The position numbers were made by a program, and so were the translations under genes. A DNA stretch of 40,450 nucleotides from contig JAFWTG010000026.1 in the NCBI GenBank assembly GCA_017519005.1, positions 1 to 40,450 on the forward strand. Reading direction: 5' to 3'. This stretch comes from Oscillospiraceae bacterium. GTDB lineage: Bacteria > Bacillota > Clostridia > Oscillospirales > Oscillospiraceae. The number at the start of each line of letters is the position of its first letter. Within the stretch, counting starts at the first letter, position 1. Shown one piece after another: positions 1 to 8,500 of this stretch. The notes under the pieces are model-generated. The model did no database searches and was not told the DNA's origin. It saw nothing but the letters and a program-made list of their open reading frames with translations.

Positions 1-1
1 C

Positions 2-2152
2 GAACCCACCTGCACCGAGCAGGGCGAAAAGACACGCGAGTGCTCCCGCTGCGATTACTTTGAGACCGAACCCGTGGACGCTCTGGGTCACGACTACCAG
101 ATCTTCCAGGTCATCGAGCCTACCTGCACCGAGGGCGGCAAGACCATCTTCAAGTGCTCCCGCTGTGAGGACTCCTACGAGGGCAACTACACCGAGGCCC
201 TGGGCCACGACATGGGCGAATGGACCGTGACGACTCCCGCCACCTGCACTGAGGACGGCGTGGAGACCCGCAGCTGTGCCCGCTGCGGCGAGACCGAGAC
301 CCGCGTGATCGAGCACAGCGGCCACCAGCCCGGCGAGCCCGTCCAGGAAAATTACCAGGCTCCCACGGCCGCGGAGGATGGCGGCTACGACACCGTGGTC
401 TACTGCCTCCGCTGCGGCGCTGAGCTCGACCGTCAGCACACCCTGCTCCCCGCCACCGGTCCCGAGCTGTCCGACGGCTTCTATCTTATCGGGCCTGATT
501 GGTCCGCCAACGACCTCGACGGCGCAGATCGTTTCACCGAGAACGGAGAGAGCCAGGGCGAGTACCTTCTGCACACCAGCCTGGAAGCCGGCGAACGCTT
601 TAAGGTGGTCAAGCTGGAGAACCGGGCCATCACTGCCTGGTATCCCGAGGGCGAGGGCAACGAGTACGTCGTGGATCCTGCCCACTCCGGCATCGCCGTC
701 ATCTACTTCCGCGAGAGCTGGAACGAGGCCTGGGCCTCCTTCGGCGGCTACTTCTACGTGGAGCATATCCACAGCTGGACCGTCCGGGGCGACAAGATCG
801 TCTGCGAGCACTGCGGACAGGAGATGCAGCTGAACGACGGCCTGTTCGGACTGAACGGCAGCGTCTACTATGCGCTCAACGGCAGCCTGCAGAGCGGCTG
901 GCAGCAAATTGAGGGAGACTGGTACTACTTCGACGAGACCAGCATGGCCGGCATGAACGGAAGCTGGAAGAACAGCAGCAAGGTCACCTTCCGGTTTGAG
1001 AATGGCAAACTGCTGAGCGGCGTCTGGCAGCTCACCAACAACCACTACCGCTACTGGTTCGGCCCGGACTACTACAAGAAGACCGAGGGCACGCCCAAGT
1101 ATCTGGAGCAGGAGATCGACGGTGATCTGTACCTCTTCAACGTCTATGGCTACCGTGCGGAGGGCGTCACGTTCAACAAGAACGCCGAAGGCACCCTGCT
1201 GAAGTGGTTCGACTGCGGCGCTGACGGCAAGGCTGTCAGGCTGAGCGGCCCGCAGATTCTGGAGCACGAGGGCAAGCTTTATTATCTGAACGAGAACGGC
1301 GAGACCGTTCCGGATCTTGGTCTTATCCTCTTTGAGGAGTATTACTATTACGCGGTCTATGACGGCAGCCTGAAGCGGAACGGCGACCGGGCCGTGACGG
1401 AGGAAAAGGCCAACGGTCTGCTGCCCGCCGGTACGTATCACTTCGACGAAAACGGCCGGATGACCAATCCTCCCGAGCCGCAGCCCGCCGACGGCGTCGG
1501 CTCCGACGGCTACTACCGTGAGAACGGTGAGATCGTTCCCGATAAGGGCCTGATCTTCTTCGAGGGCTATTACTATTACGTCATCTATAACGGTCAGATC
1601 AAACGGAACGGCGAACGGGCCGTGACGGAGGACAAGACCAACGGTCTGCTGCCTGCCGGCAAGTATTACTTCGACGAGAACGGCCACATGACCAACGTGC
1701 CTGTCCTGGACGGCATCGACGAGGACGGCTACTACAGGGAGAACGGCGTAATTGTCAAGGACAAGGGTCTGGTCTTCGTGGAGGGCTATTACTACTACGT
1801 CATCTACAATGGCAAGATCAAGAAAAACGGCGACCGCGTTGTAACGGAGGATAAGACCAACGGCCTGCTTCCGGCCGGCACCTACCACTTCGGCGAGGAC
1901 GGACGGATGACGAACGTCCCGGTGGAGTTCGGCATAGACGCCGACGGCTACTACCGCGAGAACTTTGAGATCGTGAAGGACGCCGGTATGGTCTGCGTGA
2001 ACGGCAAGCTCTACTACGTTCTCTACAACGGCAAGGTCAAAAAGAACGATTACCGTGTGGTGACGGCGGACAAGGCCAACGGCCTCGTCGCCCCCGGCAA
2101 ATACTACTTCGGCGCCGATGGCGCCCTGTGCGATCCTCCCGACAACGGATGA
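2..2152 (+). CDS. Repeat-rich cell-surface protein, 5' end outside window
   Basis: The reading frame is open from the first bases of the window, so the start and any signal peptide lie upstream. The visible part has about 716 codons. Residues 1-120 hold at least three Cys-x-x-Cys units of the type TCTE-G-x-x-x-x-x-C-S-R-C separated by GH-x-x-x-W/Y spacers. Such zinc-ribbon-like units are frequent in clostridial secreted proteins. A middle part around 480-780 nt reads like a small beta-sandwich (YLIGPDWS ... WYPEG) that may bind ligand. After another CEHCG unit, the rest consists of Tyr/Gly-rich repeats resembling glucan- or choline-binding repeats. The last four copies, about 65 residues each, share YY-x-x-NG, NGLLPAG and YYF-x-x-DG-x-MTN. 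No LPXTG motif or C-terminal membrane anchor is present, so attachment may be through the repeats. Function is inferred only as cell-surface or matrix binding. A GTG at 74 could be mistaken for the start, but the frame continues upstream with the same repeat type. Confidence 0.85.
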   Translation, partial: EPTCTEQGEKTRECSRCDYFETEPVDALGHDYQIFQVIEPTCTEGGKTIFKCSRCEDSYEGNYTEALGHDMGEWTVTTPATCTEDGVETRSCARCGETETRVIEHSGHQPGEPVQENYQAPTAAEDGGYDTVVYCLRCGAELDRQHTLLPATGPELSDGFYLIGPDWSANDLDGADRFTENGESQGEYLLHTSLEAGERFKVVKLENRAITAWYPEGEGNEYVVDPAHSGIAVIYFRESWNEAWASFGGYFYVEHIHSWTVRGDKIVCEHCGQEMQLNDGLFGLNGSVYYALNGSLQSGWQQIEGDWYYFDETSMAGMNGSWKNSSKVTFRFENGKLLSGVWQLTNNHYRYWFGPDYYKKTEGTPKYLEQEIDGDLYLFNVYGYRAEGVTFNKNAEGTLLKWFDCGADGKAVRLSGPQILEHEGKLYYLNENGETVPDLGLILFEEYYYYAVYDGSLKRNGDRAVTEEKANGLLPAGTYHFDENGRMTNPPEPQPADGVGSDGYYRENGEIVPDKGLIFFEGYYYYVIYNGQIKRNGERAVTEDKTNGLLPAGKYYFDENGHMTNVPVLDGIDEDGYYRENGVIVKDKGLVFVEGYYYYVIYNGKIKKNGDRVVTEDKTNGLLPAGTYHFGEDGRMTNVPVEFGIDADGYYRENFEIVKDAGMVCVNGKLYYVLYNGKVKKNDYRVVTADKANGLVAPGKYYFGADGALCDPPDNG
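1291..2130 (+). repeat. Four tandem ~200-bp coding repeats in surface protein
   Basis: Four in-frame units encode the same pattern: NGE-x-V-x-D-x-G-L, a YYYY-containing strand, YNG-x-x-K-x-NG-x-R-x-VT, NGLLPAG or NGLVAPG, then Y-x-F-x-x-DG. Units 2 and 3 are the most alike and unit 4 the most diverged. The DNA is similar enough for recombination to change copy number. Confidence 0.75.
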
Positions 2153-2187
2153 TTCCATTCAAGGAAATCCCCATAATTAACTGCCGC

Positions 2188-2233
2188 AAAAAAGACAAGG
2201 TCCCGCCGTTTCGGCGGGATCTTGTCCTTTTTT
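2188..2233 (+). terminator. Intrinsic terminator after surface protein
   Basis: A 15-bp stem (GACAAGGTCCCGCCG pairing with CGGCGGGATCTTGTC, one G-T wobble) has a short TT loop. It is flanked by six A on the left and six T on the right, so it can stop transcription from both sides: the surface-protein gene on plus and the flavodoxin operon on minus. Confidence 0.85.
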
Positions 2234-2254
2234 GGGCTGTGCAATTCAGGCCTG

Positions 2255-2413
2255 ATACTGAACTCCCATAGAAAGATTGAAGAATGGTCCGTGCAGGAAT
2301 TGCGCCAGACGAGGCGGAGGACGCAGGCGGGCTTGACGCCCGGCAAGGACGACAACGAAGTATGGCACAATTCCTGCCGGAACAGATTAAAGGTTTCTAT
2401 GGGAGTTCAGTAT
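2255..2413. repeat. Structured element with 20-bp perfect terminal inverted repeats
   Basis: The left arm 2255-2274 (ATACTGAACTCCCATAGAAA) is the exact reverse complement of the right arm 2394-2413. Inside, GCAGGAATTG at 2293-2302 pairs perfectly with CAATTCCTGC at 2368-2377, and a GGGC/GCCC hairpin sits near the centre. The whole 159 bp can therefore fold as one long nested hairpin on either strand. No target-site duplication is obvious at the ends. It lies between two convergent transcription units. It is most likely an interspersed palindromic repeat or MITE-like element; a structured RNA is the alternative. No open frame inside it looks like a gene. Confidence 0.7.
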
Positions 2414-2417
2414 GATA

Positions 2418-2888
2418 TTACAGCGAATCGGCCCATGCGCGCAAAGAAGCTTCCGAATCCCGGTGTGACAGGCGTTTGCCTTCTAGGACCGTTGCGCCGG
2501 GAGCCAGGCGGCGAAAGTTTTCGGCAGTTTCGCCAAGCCCGCTGCCGCCGGAGGTGCAGAATGGAATCAGCGTCTTTCCGGCAAAATCGTACTGCTCCAA
2601 AAACGTGTCGATGATGGACGGCTCGCGATACCACCACACCGGGAAGCCTACGAACACGCGATCATACTGACGCAGGTCCGAAAGCCTGGAAGCAATCGCA
2701 GGACGGCAGCCGCGGTCGTTCATCTCCAGGGAAGAACGGCTCTTCTTGTCCATCCAGTTCAGATCCGCCCGCGTGTAGGGCTGGGCGGGAACAATCTCGA
2801 ACAGATCGGCATCCGCGCCGTCAGCCAGCTTCTTTGCGGCCTTCGCGGTGACGCCGCTGGCGCTGAAATAAGCAACCAGGGTTTTCAT
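2418..2888 (-). CDS. Flavodoxin family protein
   Basis: This 156-residue protein starts MKTLVAYFSASGVT, the beta-1 strand and phosphate-binding loop that holds the FMN phosphate in flavodoxins. The second FMN loop is the stretch RVFVGFPVWWYREPS and the third is PFCTSGGSGLGET. The length fits the short flavodoxin/NAD(P)H-oxidoreductase family. It presumably carries single electrons in the cytoplasm. It is the last gene of a four-gene minus-strand operon, 3 bp after the Fe-S aldo/keto reductase, so the two may share electrons. The start is supported by AAAGGAG 9 bp upstream of the ATG. The partner enzyme and physiological substrate are unknown. Confidence 0.88.
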   Translation of the reverse strand: MKTLVAYFSASGVTAKAAKKLADGADADLFEIVPAQPYTRADLNWMDKKSRSSLEMNDRGCRPAIASRLSDLRQYDRVFVGFPVWWYREPSIIDTFLEQYDFAGKTLIPFCTSGGSGLGETAENFRRLAPGATVLEGKRLSHRDSEASLRAWADSL

Positions 2889-2891
2889 ATT

Positions 2892-3995
2892 CTATTGCTC
2901 CTTTGCTTCAAAATAGTCGTTGATTTCCTTCATCCGTTTGCTCTGCGCAACGCCGAAGGGGCAGCGGCTGTCACAGTGGCCGCAGCCGACGCAGGCGGAG
3001 GCATTCAGCGCCAAGCTCCGATAATGCTCGACTGCCAGTGCGTCGCCCATGCGGGCGAGGTCGTAGTATTTGTTGACCAGGCCGACGTCGATGCCCATGG
3101 GGCAGGGCTTGCAGTGGTTACAGTAGACGCACTTGCCGCTGGCCTGGGGCGGGGCGAAGCTGCCGATGACGGAATAGTCGCGTTCTTCCTCCCCTGCATT
3201 GCAGAAGCCGAGCAGCTTTTTGACCTCTTCCGTGTTGGATGCGCCGGGCAAGACCGTCAGTACGCCGGGCTTGTCGAGACAATACTGAATGCACTGGTAC
3301 TGCGTCAATGCCTTCCCAAAGGGAGACTGCTTTGCGTCCAGCAGCTGCCCGCCGGAAAAGGGCTTCATCACGGAGATCCCGACGCCCTCCTTTTCACAGC
3401 GGCGGTAGATGGCGCTGCGCTCGTCCACGCTTCCGTTGGCGTAATCGCCCTGCCCGTAGTCGTAGGCGGGGTTGACCGAAAACATCAGCATGTCAATGGG
3501 CACGTCGTCCATGATTTTCTGGATCACCGCAGGCGTGTGGGAGGATAGTCCCAGATGCTTCACGACTCCCTGCTTTTGGAGAGAAAGCAGATAGTCATAT
3601 ACGCCGTTGCGCTGATAAGTCTCCCAGTCAGAAAGCTCGTCCTGGCAATGAATAAAGCCATAATCAACGTAGTCGGTCCTGAGCTGCTCCAGCTGCCAGG
3701 CGACGGAGCGCTTCACGTCCTCCAGCGCCAGGGACCAGCCGTAGGTCCCCTTGGAATAGTCCGCGCCGAAGTGAATCTGAAACAGCACGTTCTTGCGCAC
3801 CGGCGAAAGGGCCGCGCCCCAGATCGGAAAGGCAGCGCCGTCGCCGGCCGCCAGATCGAAATAGTTGATTCCGCCCTCCACGGCGGTCTCCAGGGCCTTC
3901 ACGCCCTCCCGCAGCCCGGCCTCGAACAGATAGGCCGAGCCGAAGCCGATCTCGCTGATCCGGTCGCCGGTCCGTTTATTGACTCTGTAATTCAT
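2892..3995 (-). CDS. Aldo/keto reductase with C-terminal 4Fe-4S domain
   Basis: The 367-residue protein has a TIM-barrel aldo/keto reductase domain at about residues 1-285, with the N-terminal GFGSAYL strand, NYFDLA with Asp47, the IHC strand with His116, and LPGASN near 249-254. A bacterial-type ferredoxin domain follows, with C289, C292, C295, C298 and C335, C338, C341, C345, enough for two 4Fe-4S clusters. This fusion is a known class of clostridial oxidoreductases. The Tyr and Lys of the classical aldo/keto reductase tetrad are not evident at the expected places (the stretch after Asp47 is LAAGDGAAF, and the strand usually ending in TK reads LFQIHF). The reaction may therefore not be ordinary NADPH carbonyl reduction. 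CGGAGA 9 bp before the ATG supports the start. It sits between the hydrolase and flavodoxin genes in one operon. Confidence 0.88.
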   Translation of the reverse strand: MNYRVNKRTGDRISEIGFGSAYLFEAGLREGVKALETAVEGGINYFDLAAGDGAAFPIWGAALSPVRKNVLFQIHFGADYSKGTYGWSLALEDVKRSVAWQLEQLRTDYVDYGFIHCQDELSDWETYQRNGVYDYLLSLQKQGVVKHLGLSSHTPAVIQKIMDDVPIDMLMFSVNPAYDYGQGDYANGSVDERSAIYRRCEKEGVGISVMKPFSGGQLLDAKQSPFGKALTQYQCIQYCLDKPGVLTVLPGASNTEEVKKLLGFCNAGEEERDYSVIGSFAPPQASGKCVYCNHCKPCPMGIDVGLVNKYYDLARMGDALAVEHYRSLALNASACVGCGHCDSRCPFGVAQSKRMKEINDYFEAKEQ

Positions 3996-4009
3996 AAACT
4001 TTTCTCCGT

Positions 4010-5011
4010 TTATTGCAGATATTCCCTGTAGAACGCATCCAGCTTGTCGAAGGGGATCGCGTTTTTGCCGCCGCCGTCATAGAGGTCGGTGTGGACCGCG
4101 CCGGGGATGATCAGCAGCTCTTTGTTGTCGGTATATTTGTTGTCCCGGACCATATCGGCGTAGGCGTCGCGGCTGAAATAGCAGGAGTGGGCCTTTTCGC
4201 CGTGGACGATCAGCACCGCCGAGCGGATCTCGCCAATATACTTCAAAATCGGCTGGTTGATGAAGCTCATGCAGCCGGTCACGTTCCAGCCGCCGTTGGA
4301 GTTCAGAGAGCGCTTGTGGTAGCCCCGGGGCGTCTTGTAATAGTCGTAGTAGTCCTTGACGAAGAAGGGCGCGTCCTCCGGCAGGGGATCCACCACGCCG
4401 CCGCCCAGCTTGTAGAAGCCATTTTGGTAGTCCTCGACGCGCTGGGCGTTGAGAGCCTTTTTCATCTCATAGCGGGCTTCCTCGCTGTTGGCGCTGTCGA
4501 AGTAGCCGTTGGCGTTGACTCTCGCCATGTCGTACATGGTCATGGCGGCGGTGGCCTTGATCCGGGTGTCCAGGGCCGCGGTGTTCAGCGCCATGCCGCC
4601 CCAGCCGCAGATGCCGAGGATGCCGACGCGCTCCGGGTCCACCTTGTCCTGAACGGAGAGGAAGTCCACGGCGGCCATAAAGTCCTCGGTGTTGATATCG
4701 GGAGAAGCCATATAGCGGGGCTCGCCGCCGGATTCGCCGGTGAAGGAGGGGTCGAAGGCCAACGTCAGATACCCGCGCTCCGCCAGGGTCTGGGCGTAGA
4801 GGCCGGAGCACTGCTCCTTGACCGCGCCGAAGGGGCCGCAGACCGCAATGGCGGGCAGCCTGCCCTTGGCGTTTTTCGGGGTGTACAGGTCGGCGGCCAG
4901 GGTGATGCCGTAGCGGTTGATAAAGGTAACCTTGCTGTGCTTGACCTTGTCGCTCTTGGGGAAGGTCTTGTCCCAACGCTTTGCGAGCTTGAGTTCCTGT
5001 GTCTGCATCAT
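4010..5011 (-). CDS. Alpha/beta hydrolase, dienelactone hydrolase/YcjY-like
   Basis: The 333-residue product has the alpha/beta hydrolase layout. An early strand DLYTP and PAIAVCGP is followed by an oxyanion-hole region GAVKEQCSGLYA, LAFDPSFTGESGG, and the nucleophile elbow GICGWGG with Cys135 in place of the usual Ser, as in dienelactone-hydrolase relatives and the YcjY group. A late His lies in PGAVHTDLYD. No signal peptide is visible, so it should be cytoplasmic. The chosen ATG at 5011 is 8 bp after GGAGG. A longer frame would need a TTG lying on that ribosome binding site. The gene begins 4 bp after the stop of the small upstream gene, whose last codons provide the ribosome binding site, so the two are probably translationally coupled. 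The substrate is unknown. Confidence 0.85.
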   Translation of the reverse strand: MMQTQELKLAKRWDKTFPKSDKVKHSKVTFINRYGITLAADLYTPKNAKGRLPAIAVCGPFGAVKEQCSGLYAQTLAERGYLTLAFDPSFTGESGGEPRYMASPDINTEDFMAAVDFLSVQDKVDPERVGILGICGWGGMALNTAALDTRIKATAAMTMYDMARVNANGYFDSANSEEARYEMKKALNAQRVEDYQNGFYKLGGGVVDPLPEDAPFFVKDYYDYYKTPRGYHKRSLNSNGGWNVTGCMSFINQPILKYIGEIRSAVLIVHGEKAHSCYFSRDAYADMVRDNKYTDNKELLIIPGAVHTDLYDGGGKNAIPFDKLDAFYREYLQ

Positions 5012-5015
5012 GATA

Positions 5016-5249
5016 TTATCCTCCAATCAAATGATTCTTTTGTGTTTCCCGAATCAGGTAATCCAGCCGGTCAACCCTGCGCTGGCTCTCGTGCAGCTCC
5101 TCCATCCGGCTGCAGCGGCATTTCCGAAGCTGCCGCAGCATGGAGGACGCACCCTTTGTCTGATACACGCGAACGGCCTCCTGAATTTCGTCTTCCGTAC
5201 AGCCGGCGTCATGCAACGTCAATTGAATCTGTTCCAGCGCTTCATCCAT
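5016..5249 (-). CDS. Small helical protein, first gene of redox operon
   Basis: This 77-residue protein is charged and predicted helical, with no membrane segment: TEDEIQEAVRVYQ, then LRQLRKCRCSRMEELHESQRRVDRLDYLIRETQ. The style resembles the C-terminal helical part of small regulators that lack a recognisable DNA-binding domain, but I do not recognise the family. The start is strongly supported by AAAGGAG 8 bp upstream of the ATG and a good promoter (TTGCAA-17-TATGAT) about 30 bp further up. It leads the operon with the hydrolase, reductase and flavodoxin, so it may regulate or assist those enzymes. That role is inference from position only. Confidence 0.75.
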   Translation of the reverse strand: MDEALEQIQLTLHDAGCTEDEIQEAVRVYQTKGASSMLRQLRKCRCSRMEELHESQRRVDRLDYLIRETQKNHLIGG

Positions 5250-5257
5250 AGGACTTG

Positions 5258-5310
5258 CTCCTTTGTTTTTCCTTCACGGACATCATAGCACATTGACGTC
5301 GTTTTTGCAA
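5258..5310 (-). promoter_or_regulatory. Sigma-A promoter and RBS of the redox/hydrolase operon
   Basis: Read on the minus strand: -35 TTGCAA (5305-5310), 17-bp spacer, -10 TATGAT (5282-5287), then AAAGGAG at 5258-5264 ahead of the ATG at 5249. The palindrome at 5319-5340 lies just upstream of the -35, a usual place for an activator site or for cross-control with the opposite promoter. Confidence 0.75.
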
Positions 5311-5321
5311 ATGGTTATAAT
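5293..5321 (+). promoter_or_regulatory. Opposing sigma-A promoter
   Basis: On the plus strand TTGACG (5293-5298), 17-bp spacer, TATAAT (5316-5321). It overlaps the minus-strand promoter face to face. The transcript would start near 5328, inside the palindrome, and run only to the terminator at 5399-5441. It would be about 110 nt, with at most a 14-codon peptide (MNIMIFILGIALRL) that lacks a ribosome binding site. Confidence 0.6.
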
Positions 5322-5340
5322 GAATATCATGATATTCATT
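5319..5340. promoter_or_regulatory. 22-bp perfect palindrome, likely operator
   Basis: The half-site AATGAATATCA is followed directly by its exact reverse complement. It overlaps the plus-strand -10/+1 and abuts the minus-strand -35, so a dimeric regulator bound here would block one promoter and could activate or also block the other. An 11-bp part (AATATCATGAT) recurs at the start codon of the alpha/beta hydrolase near 5007-5017, possibly by chance. Confidence 0.6.
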
Positions 5341-5398
5341 TTAGGAATAGCATTGCGCTTATGAATCGGAAATCAAGGGGCATCGGAATGCAAGACGA

Positions 5399-5441
5399 CA
5401 AAAGACCTGCAAGCAGGAAGGATTCTCCTGTTTGCAGGTCT
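5399..5441. terminator. Bidirectional intrinsic terminator
   Basis: AGACCTGCAAGCAGGA pairs with TCCTGTTTGCAGGTCT (one G-T wobble) around a short loop. Five T follow on the plus side and four on the minus side. It lies about 105 bp past the stop of the 1324-residue gene on minus and ends any transcript from the plus promoter at 5293-5321. Confidence 0.8.
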
Positions 5442-5546
5442 TTTTCAATCACTTTTTGCTTGCTGGATGCAAACAGCCCTGTCTTTGACTGTACGGTCTG
5501 AAATTCCAGCGGGTTGAAGACGGCCTTCTCCGGATTCGGTCTTGCA

Positions 5547-8500
5547 CTAAATTTTTGGCCCTCCTTGATTGGGCTTTGGCTTGCGGACATTGCTCATGCG
5601 TTCCCGCTTGCTGACGCGCTCATTCACCTCTTTGAGCTGCTCGTTCCGGGGATTGTTGAGCGCTTCGTAGGCCTCCACTTCTTTCAGCAGCTTCCGGGCA
5701 TAGTCGATGCGCTTCTGCTCATAGTCGCTCCGGCGCCTCAGCTGGTCGTAGCTCTTCACGCCCTGCTCGGTCATCTTCTTCCGCAGGTAGGTCTCCGTGG
5801 CCTCCCGGACCTTTTGCATGGCCTGATCGGCCTTTTCCCGCTGCTCCCGGACCCTGTAATCGGAGCGGTCCAGACGCTCCTTATCCGCGCCGATCTCCGT
5901 TTGGATCTTGTCTGCCACAGCCTTGGCGTTCTTGACCGCCCGGACCATGTTTCGGAACTGGTCGGAGCTGCGCAGGAAGGAGGACAGGTCCCGGACCCGG
6001 AAGCCAACGACTTTGTTCTCAATGGCCCGGGACATGCCCTGCATGGAATCGGCAATTCCGCCGGCCGTGTACTTCCGATCAACGGTGCCGACTTCCTTCA
6101 GGGGATCCGCTTCCCAGCGCCGCGCTTTGGGATCAAAGGGATAACGCTCCCGGTATCGCCCGACGAGCTGTGAATACTTGTCTACCGTTCTGTTGAAAAT
6201 GTTCCTGGTCGTTTGCGCAATGGTTTTAATATTCAGATTGTTCAGATTCTCGTCCTGCATCACGCAAAGCTTATCGCGGGCTTCATTCACTTCCTTCGTA
6301 CCGGAAGCCGTTATGCTGCGTTCCCGAAGGGTTTCCTGGAGATCCTTCAGCCGCGTGCATGCAGCCTGAAGCTCCTCGTCCCTCAGTCCGCGTCCCCGGA
6401 GCGCAAAGCGCAGCATGTCCGGGCTCAGGCTTTCGACTTTTTTCGCCATGCTCGCACTGATGACCCGCAGATCCTTGGTTCCGTTCAGCTTGTTGTATTT
6501 TTTGTTTTCGCCGGGGATGCTGACGCCGAAGGAGGAATCGTTGTCGATGGCCTGAACGCCCGTGAAAACGCCCCTTCTGTCCGCAAAGTAAGTCAAATTC
6601 CCGCCATGGCGATCTACGTTGCCGCAGATATAGTCCAGAACCTGCAAATCCGCCAGGGATTTGATGATTCCGGCGGGCGGTCCAAACGGCTGATCGCAGA
6701 TGTAGCTCAGGTTTTCCTGACCGTCATCGGCGTATAAGTCCATACCCTCGGAGAACTCCATGAAGGTACCCTCCTTCACGTTTCCATCCTCGTCCAGATA
6801 CTTCATATTCTCAGCGCGGGCCACCAGCTCCGGAACTCCCAGCAGAGACGCCACGGCGCTCATGGCGGTATTGCGATGATCGAGCCGGTCCCCTTCCTTC
6901 AGCTGCAGATACGTGGTGTTCACCCGGTTGGAGAGATCCATCGAGAGCAAGCGCAGCCCCTGCTTCAGCTTCGTAAAAGCCTGCGGGTACATCGTCTCAG
7001 GGCTGAAGCCCAGCTCGTTCAGCAGATCCTCCGTCTCGTTTTCTTTGTTATGGGAAATCTTCTCCGCCAGATACCCCACCAGCAAATCCTTCGAGGCGTC
7101 CTCCGGCTTGACGTGCAGAAGACTTTCTTGTTTTTTGATCAGATACTGCCGGAAACTGGGTATCAGATTGTTGAGCTGCTGTTTCATGCCATCCGCAATA
7201 TCGTCGTGGTCCATCTCCTCCGCGCTCTTGATATCGTTCGGCCGATACCCGTTTTGGAACAGCGTTTCTCCATATGCTTCCGCCTGCCACGCAAACTGCA
7301 CTTTGTCGTACTCTTCAGACACGAGTTTGATTACTTTCTCAAACTTCTCCTGGAAGTTTACGTAAGTGGCTTTCGTGAAGACGCCGTCGCGGCGGCTGCC
7401 ATCCGCGTCCACCACTGTCATGGCAAGCCGGGAGGACTGTGCTCCGCTCAGCCGCTGAAGATCCATTCCCCGGAAGTCAACAATTCGGGTTCTGGCATTC
7501 TCCTGAAGCTCCGGGAAGGAGAGCTCGACCTGCTCCGGATCGTAGGCGCCGAGCAGTTCATAATCCTCGAAGAGCATCTGCTGGAGCCTGGTCACTGTAT
7601 CGGAAACGCCGGTCCCGCGCTTGGGGTTGGCGCCACGGACGTCAGACAGGAAGCTCTCGCCCAATCGGGCGGTGGCTTCGATGGCCTCCCGCAGCTTCGA
7701 CTTGCCATCCGCGTCCAGAACCTTCGGGATCCCGATCTCTTTATCCGGCTCGGAATAGCTGTTCATCAGCGCGTTGAGCTTCCGCAGCGCGTCGCTGTAT
7801 TGCAGGTATTTCTGGCCTGCGGTATTGACGTAGCCATTCTCATTCGTCTCCAGGATCGAATTGATCAGGCGTTCCCGCTCCGCAGCGCGGGGATCCCGCG
7901 AGGTCTTTTCTGCGCCGTTCGCCGCCTGTGGCGCCTTTTCAGCGGCGGGCTCCGCGATATACATCTCCTCGCGGTAGGAAGCGGCCTCCTCCGTGTAACC
8001 CGCGTCCCTGGGGCTCCTGCCGGTGACGGCACAGCGGACGGCGTTTTCCTTTGTGATGCCGAGATCGGTCAGCAGCTTTACAAGCTCCGGGGCAGTCAAT
8101 CGTTCCCCGCAGAGCTTCTGGTTCAGCTCCTCCATCTGCCTGAGCGCTTCGGGGCTGGATTTGGAGCGCTCCTGCAACGCCTGATAGCCGCGCTGGAAGT
8201 CGGTTAAAACTCCGGTGAGATCCGCGGGCGTCATGTGCGACAGATCAACCTCTCTGCCTCCGTATTTTCTGCCGACGCCGGCCTTTGAGGAAAAGAACGG
8301 AGACACGTCATAGCTGACGGCCTTGATGTTATGGAACTGACCAATGGAGCTCTCCTGGCCGGGCTGAGAGTTTTCAAAGCCCATCATGATGCTGCCGCAG
8401 TGGGTTGGATCGCCCTTTCTCGTTCGCATGTACATGTGGCCGAAGCCGCCCCGGTCGTCGATGCAGTCGGTCCCATTAAAGACTCTTCCCATTCCGCCCG

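Noticed and set aside
2222-2614. 130-residue plus-strand frame across the palindromic element and flavodoxin gene
   Set aside because: It runs through the terminator and the inverted repeats and opposes a clear flavodoxin; no ribosome binding site.
5336-5590. 84-residue minus-strand frame overlapping the end of the 1324-residue gene
   Set aside because: It overlaps the real C-terminus in another frame, runs through the terminator hairpin at 5399-5441 and the palindrome, and has no good ribosome binding site. It looks like chance coding, although part of it is protein-like.
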